Shown piece by piece: positions 61,239 to 64,000 of a stretch of 64,000 nucleotides of DNA. The stretch covers positions 247,360-311,359 of the forward strand of contig NZ_FWXV01000005.1 in the NCBI RefSeq assembly GCF_900176515.1. Reading direction: 5' to 3'. The translations under genes and the position numbers were made by a program. The notes below the pieces were generated by a model. That model saw nothing but the letters and a program-made list of their open reading frames with translations. It ran no database searches and was not told the origin of the DNA. Every line of letters begins with the position of its first letter. The first letter of the stretch is position 1. The DNA is from Kibdelosporangium aridum (GTDB taxonomy: Bacteria > Actinomycetota > Actinomycetes > Mycobacteriales > Pseudonocardiaceae).

Positions 61239-62408
61239 ATGACGGTGACGGTGATCGGGGTCGACGGCAAGACCCTGCCCGCAGGTGCCTCGGCCGCGTT
61301 GGATGAGGCCGACCTGGTGGTCGGCACCCGGCGGCAGCTGGACGCGCACGCGCCGGACCGGGCCAGGACCATCGAACTGGGGTCGATCGAGTCGATGGTG
61401 ACCGACTTGACCGTCGCGGCGCACGCCGTGGTGCTCGCGGACGGTGATCCCGGATTCTTCGGCGTGGTCCGATCGCTGCGGGAGAACAACGTCCGGCTGA
61501 CCGTACTGCCCGCGGTGTCGAGCGTGCAGCGGGTGCTGGCCGCGATCGGGCGCCCCTCCGACGACGTGGTCGTCGTCAACGCCGTCGACGAGGACACCGT
61601 GCGCGCCTTGAACGTCTGCCGAGCACGTCCCGCGGTGGCTGTCTTGGGTCTCGGACCCGCTGCCCTGGCGCTTGCTCTGCGCGGCTGGCGGCGGACCCTG
61701 GTCGTGGCCGAGGACCTGGGCGGCCCGGACGAGAAGGTGTCCACTGTGGACCTCGCCGAGGCCGCCGCGCGGCCGTGGGGCGAGGTGAACGTCGTGGTAT
61801 GCCTCGCCGAGGCCGAGCGGGTGCCGCCGCGCGGCTGGATCGCTGGTGCGCAACCAATTTCCGGCGGATGGGCGCTGCCGGAGGACGATTTCTCGCACCG
61901 CGACGGCATGGTGACGTCGGCCGAACTGCGTGCCCTTGCCCTGGCCCGTGTCGCTCCCGCACCGGGAACGTTGGTGTGGGACGTCGGCGCCGGATCGGGT
62001 GCGCTGGGCGTGGAGTGCGCGCGGCTGGGCGCGGCCGTGCTGGCGGTGGAACGGGATCCCATGCAGTGCCTGCGGATTCTCGCCAACGCCAGCAAGTACG
62101 GTGTGGACGTCCGCGTGGTGGAGGCCGAGTTGCTGGCCGCGATCAGCGGCCTGCCGGCGCCGGACGCGGTGTTCATCGGCGGTGGCGGCGAGGCCGTGAT
62201 CCGCGCGTGCACGACCGTTGGCGCGTCGCGCATTGTGGTCGCACTGGCGTCGATTGACCGTGTGGGCCCTACCCATGCAGCCCTGAAGGCGGCCGACTAT
62301 CGTGTTGACGGCTGCCAATTGAGCGTGGCGCGGATGACAGAACACTCCGACGGCTCGACCCGGCTGGCAGCGGATGATCCGGTGACACTGGTTTGGGGCG
62401 TTAGGTGA
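61239..62408 (+). CDS. cobL: precorrin-6Y C5,15-methyltransferase (decarboxylating) CobL
   Basis: 389 residues. Fused CbiE and CbiT: residues 1-200 are a tetrapyrrole methylase (LADGDPGFFGVVRSL, LPAVSSVQRVLAAIG), and the C-terminal half is a Rossmann methyltransferase with VWDVGAGSGALGVE. It methylates C5 and C15 and removes the ring C acetate carboxyl. It overlaps cbiG by 4 bp. Confidence 0.94.
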   Translation: MTVTVIGVDGKTLPAGASAALDEADLVVGTRRQLDAHAPDRARTIELGSIESMVTDLTVAAHAVVLADGDPGFFGVVRSLRENNVRLTVLPAVSSVQRVLAAIGRPSDDVVVVNAVDEDTVRALNVCRARPAVAVLGLGPAALALALRGWRRTLVVAEDLGGPDEKVSTVDLAEAAARPWGEVNVVVCLAEAERVPPRGWIAGAQPISGGWALPEDDFSHRDGMVTSAELRALALARVAPAPGTLVWDVGAGSGALGVECARLGAAVLAVERDPMQCLRILANASKYGVDVRVVEAELLAAISGLPAPDAVFIGGGGEAVIRACTTVGASRIVVALASIDRVGPTHAALKAADYRVDGCQLSVARMTEHSDGSTRLAADDPVTLVWGVR

Positions 62409-63391
62409 TCGGTCTTTTCACGGCGACAGCGCAAGGGAAGAAAGCTGCCGCCTCGCTGTCCCTGGGGCCCGACGCGGTTCTGGTGGACGGTCCCGTCAAG
62501 CCTGCGCTGCAACGCTTGTGGCCCTCCTTGGGAACAGCGGTGTTCTTCATGGGCGCGGGTGCGGTCACGCGGCTTGTGGCTCCACTGCTGGAAAATCGGC
62601 GTGACGACCCAGGCATCGTCTGCGTGCACGACGGTTTCGTGATCGCGTTGACGAGTGCCGGAAACGTCCTCGCCACGGAAATCGCCGACACACTGAACAT
62701 CACGGCCGTGCCCACATCGGACTACGTCGGCGAATCACCGCTCGACGAGATCGTGGAGTCCCTCGACACCGCGATCGACGGCGACATCGCGGCCTGCGGC
62801 GCGGCGGTCCTCGCAGGTGACCCCATCCGCCTGCTCAACCCTCTTGGCTTCGTACTGCCGGACATGCCCGCCAACCTGCAGCCGGACAACTACGGTACAG
62901 AGTGGACAGTCCTGATCGACGACCGGCTGCCCGCGTTGCGGCCCAAGGGAAAACTGCTCCGGCTGATCCCGAAGACCCTGGTCGTCGGGGTCGGATCGAG
63001 CCGTGGCGTGACACAGGAAGCAGTCCAGGCGGCGTTCGCCCTGCTCGAATCGGAGCACGACCTCGACCCTCGTGCGGTCAAATCCTTCGCCACGATCGAC
63101 GTGAAGGCCGACGAAGCCGGAATCCAGGACGCCGTGGCAGACTGGGGCTTCTGGCACGGCGAGGACGACGGCTGCACACCGCCGATCACCATTCACACCG
63201 CCGCTGAACTGGCCGCCGTGGAGGTGCCGAACCCGTCGGCCACGGTCGCCGATGAACTCGGCACCGCCAGCGTCGCCGAGGCCGCGGCCCTGCTGACCGC
63301 CCGCGAGCTCGGCGGTCGTGTCGAGCTGGCCGCGCCGAAGACGAACAGCGCCAACGTCACCATCGCGGCCGCCCGGATCCTGCCGGACTGA
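62405..63391 (+). CDS. cbiG: cobalamin biosynthesis protein CbiG (cobalt-precorrin-5A hydrolase type)
   Basis: 328 residues from GTG 62405. The start IGLFTATAQGKKAAASL, FFMGAGAVTRLVAP, GVAV-like LNPLGF block and C-terminal domain LVVGVGSSRGVTQEAVQAAF with GTASVAEAAALLTARE are CbiG features. The usual central GGHxGGAN-type motif is replaced by ALTSAGNVLATEIAD, so lactone-opening activity is not certain. It is not fused to CobJ as in many actinomycetes. Confidence 0.9.
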   Translation: MIGLFTATAQGKKAAASLSLGPDAVLVDGPVKPALQRLWPSLGTAVFFMGAGAVTRLVAPLLENRRDDPGIVCVHDGFVIALTSAGNVLATEIADTLNITAVPTSDYVGESPLDEIVESLDTAIDGDIAACGAAVLAGDPIRLLNPLGFVLPDMPANLQPDNYGTEWTVLIDDRLPALRPKGKLLRLIPKTLVVGVGSSRGVTQEAVQAAFALLESEHDLDPRAVKSFATIDVKADEAGIQDAVADWGFWHGEDDGCTPPITIHTAAELAAVEVPNPSATVADELGTASVAEAAALLTARELGGRVELAAPKTNSANVTIAAARILPD

Positions 63392-63427
63392 ACCGGAAAT
63401 GTCGGTGGGTGCCGATAACGTGTCCGC

Positions 63428-64000
63428 ATGGCGCTGTTGGGGACCTACCACGAAGACGAATACCTGCCCGAGTACGGGCTGATCGTCCTCAGGGACACAC
63501 CGGTCGAGGGTTCGTGGCCGGAGTGGCCCGAGTCCGTGTTGAACGAGGGCGCGTCGGCGGCCGCCCGGTGCGGCACGTTCGCCGGCGGTGGAAATGCCTG
63601 GTTCGAGGCGTCGGCGGGCGACGGCTACCACGTGATCACCATGGAGAGCCACGACTCGGAGCCACCGGAGGACGGCGAGTGGGACGACGTCGCGGAGACG
63701 CTGTACCGGTCGTGGTCCGGAATCGTGGGACTGACGATCCTCACCGGCGCCCAAATGCGGCCAGACCTTCGGCTCGGCGGTCGCGGCCTGTACCGAGTCC
63801 GGGTGGCGCGCCAGAAAGGCGAGGACTTCGGGGACACATGGCGACTGCAGTTCTGGCCACAGCCCGAGCCAGTGGCACCGCCGAGATGGCTGAAGCGCGG
63901 CACTCCACCCGTTCCCAGCCCAGATCCGGGATGGGACACCGTGATCGGCTCGCATGCCTGGGAACTGCCGTACATCGTTTCGCAGGCCGGTGACCAGGAC
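63428..64000 (+). CDS. hypothetical protein, cut by window end
   Basis: 191 codons visible from ATG 63428, open to the window edge. It has no signal peptide. Segments EYLPEYGLIVLRDTP, GDGYHVITMESHDSEP and YRVRVARQKGEDFGDTWRLQFWP suggest a mixed beta protein; similar small proteins in actinomycetes have no assigned function. The remainder lies beyond the window. Confidence 0.7.
   Translation, partial: MALLGTYHEDEYLPEYGLIVLRDTPVEGSWPEWPESVLNEGASAAARCGTFAGGGNAWFEASAGDGYHVITMESHDSEPPEDGEWDDVAETLYRSWSGIVGLTILTGAQMRPDLRLGGRGLYRVRVARQKGEDFGDTWRLQFWPQPEPVAPPRWLKRGTPPVPSPDPGWDTVIGSHAWELPYIVSQAGDQD

Overview
The window is high-GC DNA from an actinomycete, most likely of the Pseudonocardiaceae (Amycolatopsis, Kibdelosporangium or Lentzea type). 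This genus-level guess is an inference. It rests on dense, mostly ATG/GTG-started genes with 4-bp overlaps, a mycothiol-dependent enzyme family, several F420-type oxidoreductases, an AfsR/SARP-type regulator, twin-arginine exported proteins, a DasR-type operator and an actinobacterial cobalamin gene set. Both end genes are cut by the window.

Layout. 0-5.5 kb: a poly-HAMP sensor kinase fragment, a GAF/PP2C phosphatase and a STAS antagonist (partner-switching signalling), a YhjD-type membrane protein, two related envelope proteins (one with a 42-bp tandem repeat) and an exported HNH nuclease. 5.5-13.5 kb: a TetR/DsbA-like/mycothiol-enzyme operon, a NarL-type two-component pair followed by an MMPL exporter, and a second response regulator paired with what looks like a catalytically dead kinase. 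13.6-19.5 kb: a sugar ABC importer without its own ATPase, then nucleotidyltransferase, FxsA, DUF3616 and methyltransferase genes. 19.5-25 kb: a MarR/cupin pair, a GH38 alpha-mannosidase, stress-type small proteins, hemerythrin and SRPBCC genes.

25.1-31.7 kb holds the least familiar locus. It is a tight four-gene operon made of two small helical proteins, a 900-residue soluble FtsK/SpoIIIE ATPase and a small basic coiled-coil protein. Just upstream lie a decayed duplicate of its first gene, with the promoter still conserved, and an AfsR-like regulator. The arrangement resembles a stripped-down secretion or translocation motor with paired small partners, but its function is unknown.

31.7-45 kb: a cobalamin riboswitch driving cbtB-cbtA, a chitinase with a DasR-like operator, an SRPBCC/acyl-CoA ligase fusion, an exported M14 carboxypeptidase, an F420/LLM oxidoreductase neighbourhood, a five-copy non-coding repeat and tRNA-Asn. 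45-64 kb: cobQ, an OmpR-type two-component system beside two exported penicillin-binding/beta-lactamase-fold enzymes, a GH92 mannosidase with a LacI-type operator, an MMPL transporter, and a second cobalamin riboswitch that heads chelatase-cobO-cobB-cobL-cbiG.

How it fits together: cobalamin synthesis and cobalt uptake are spread over three places, two of them under B12 riboswitches. Mannose-containing glycan use is suggested by GH38, GH92 and the sugar importer. Chitin use is tied to the GlcNAc regulon through the operator at 36.05 kb. No insertion sequence, prophage, CRISPR array or biosynthetic cluster was seen.
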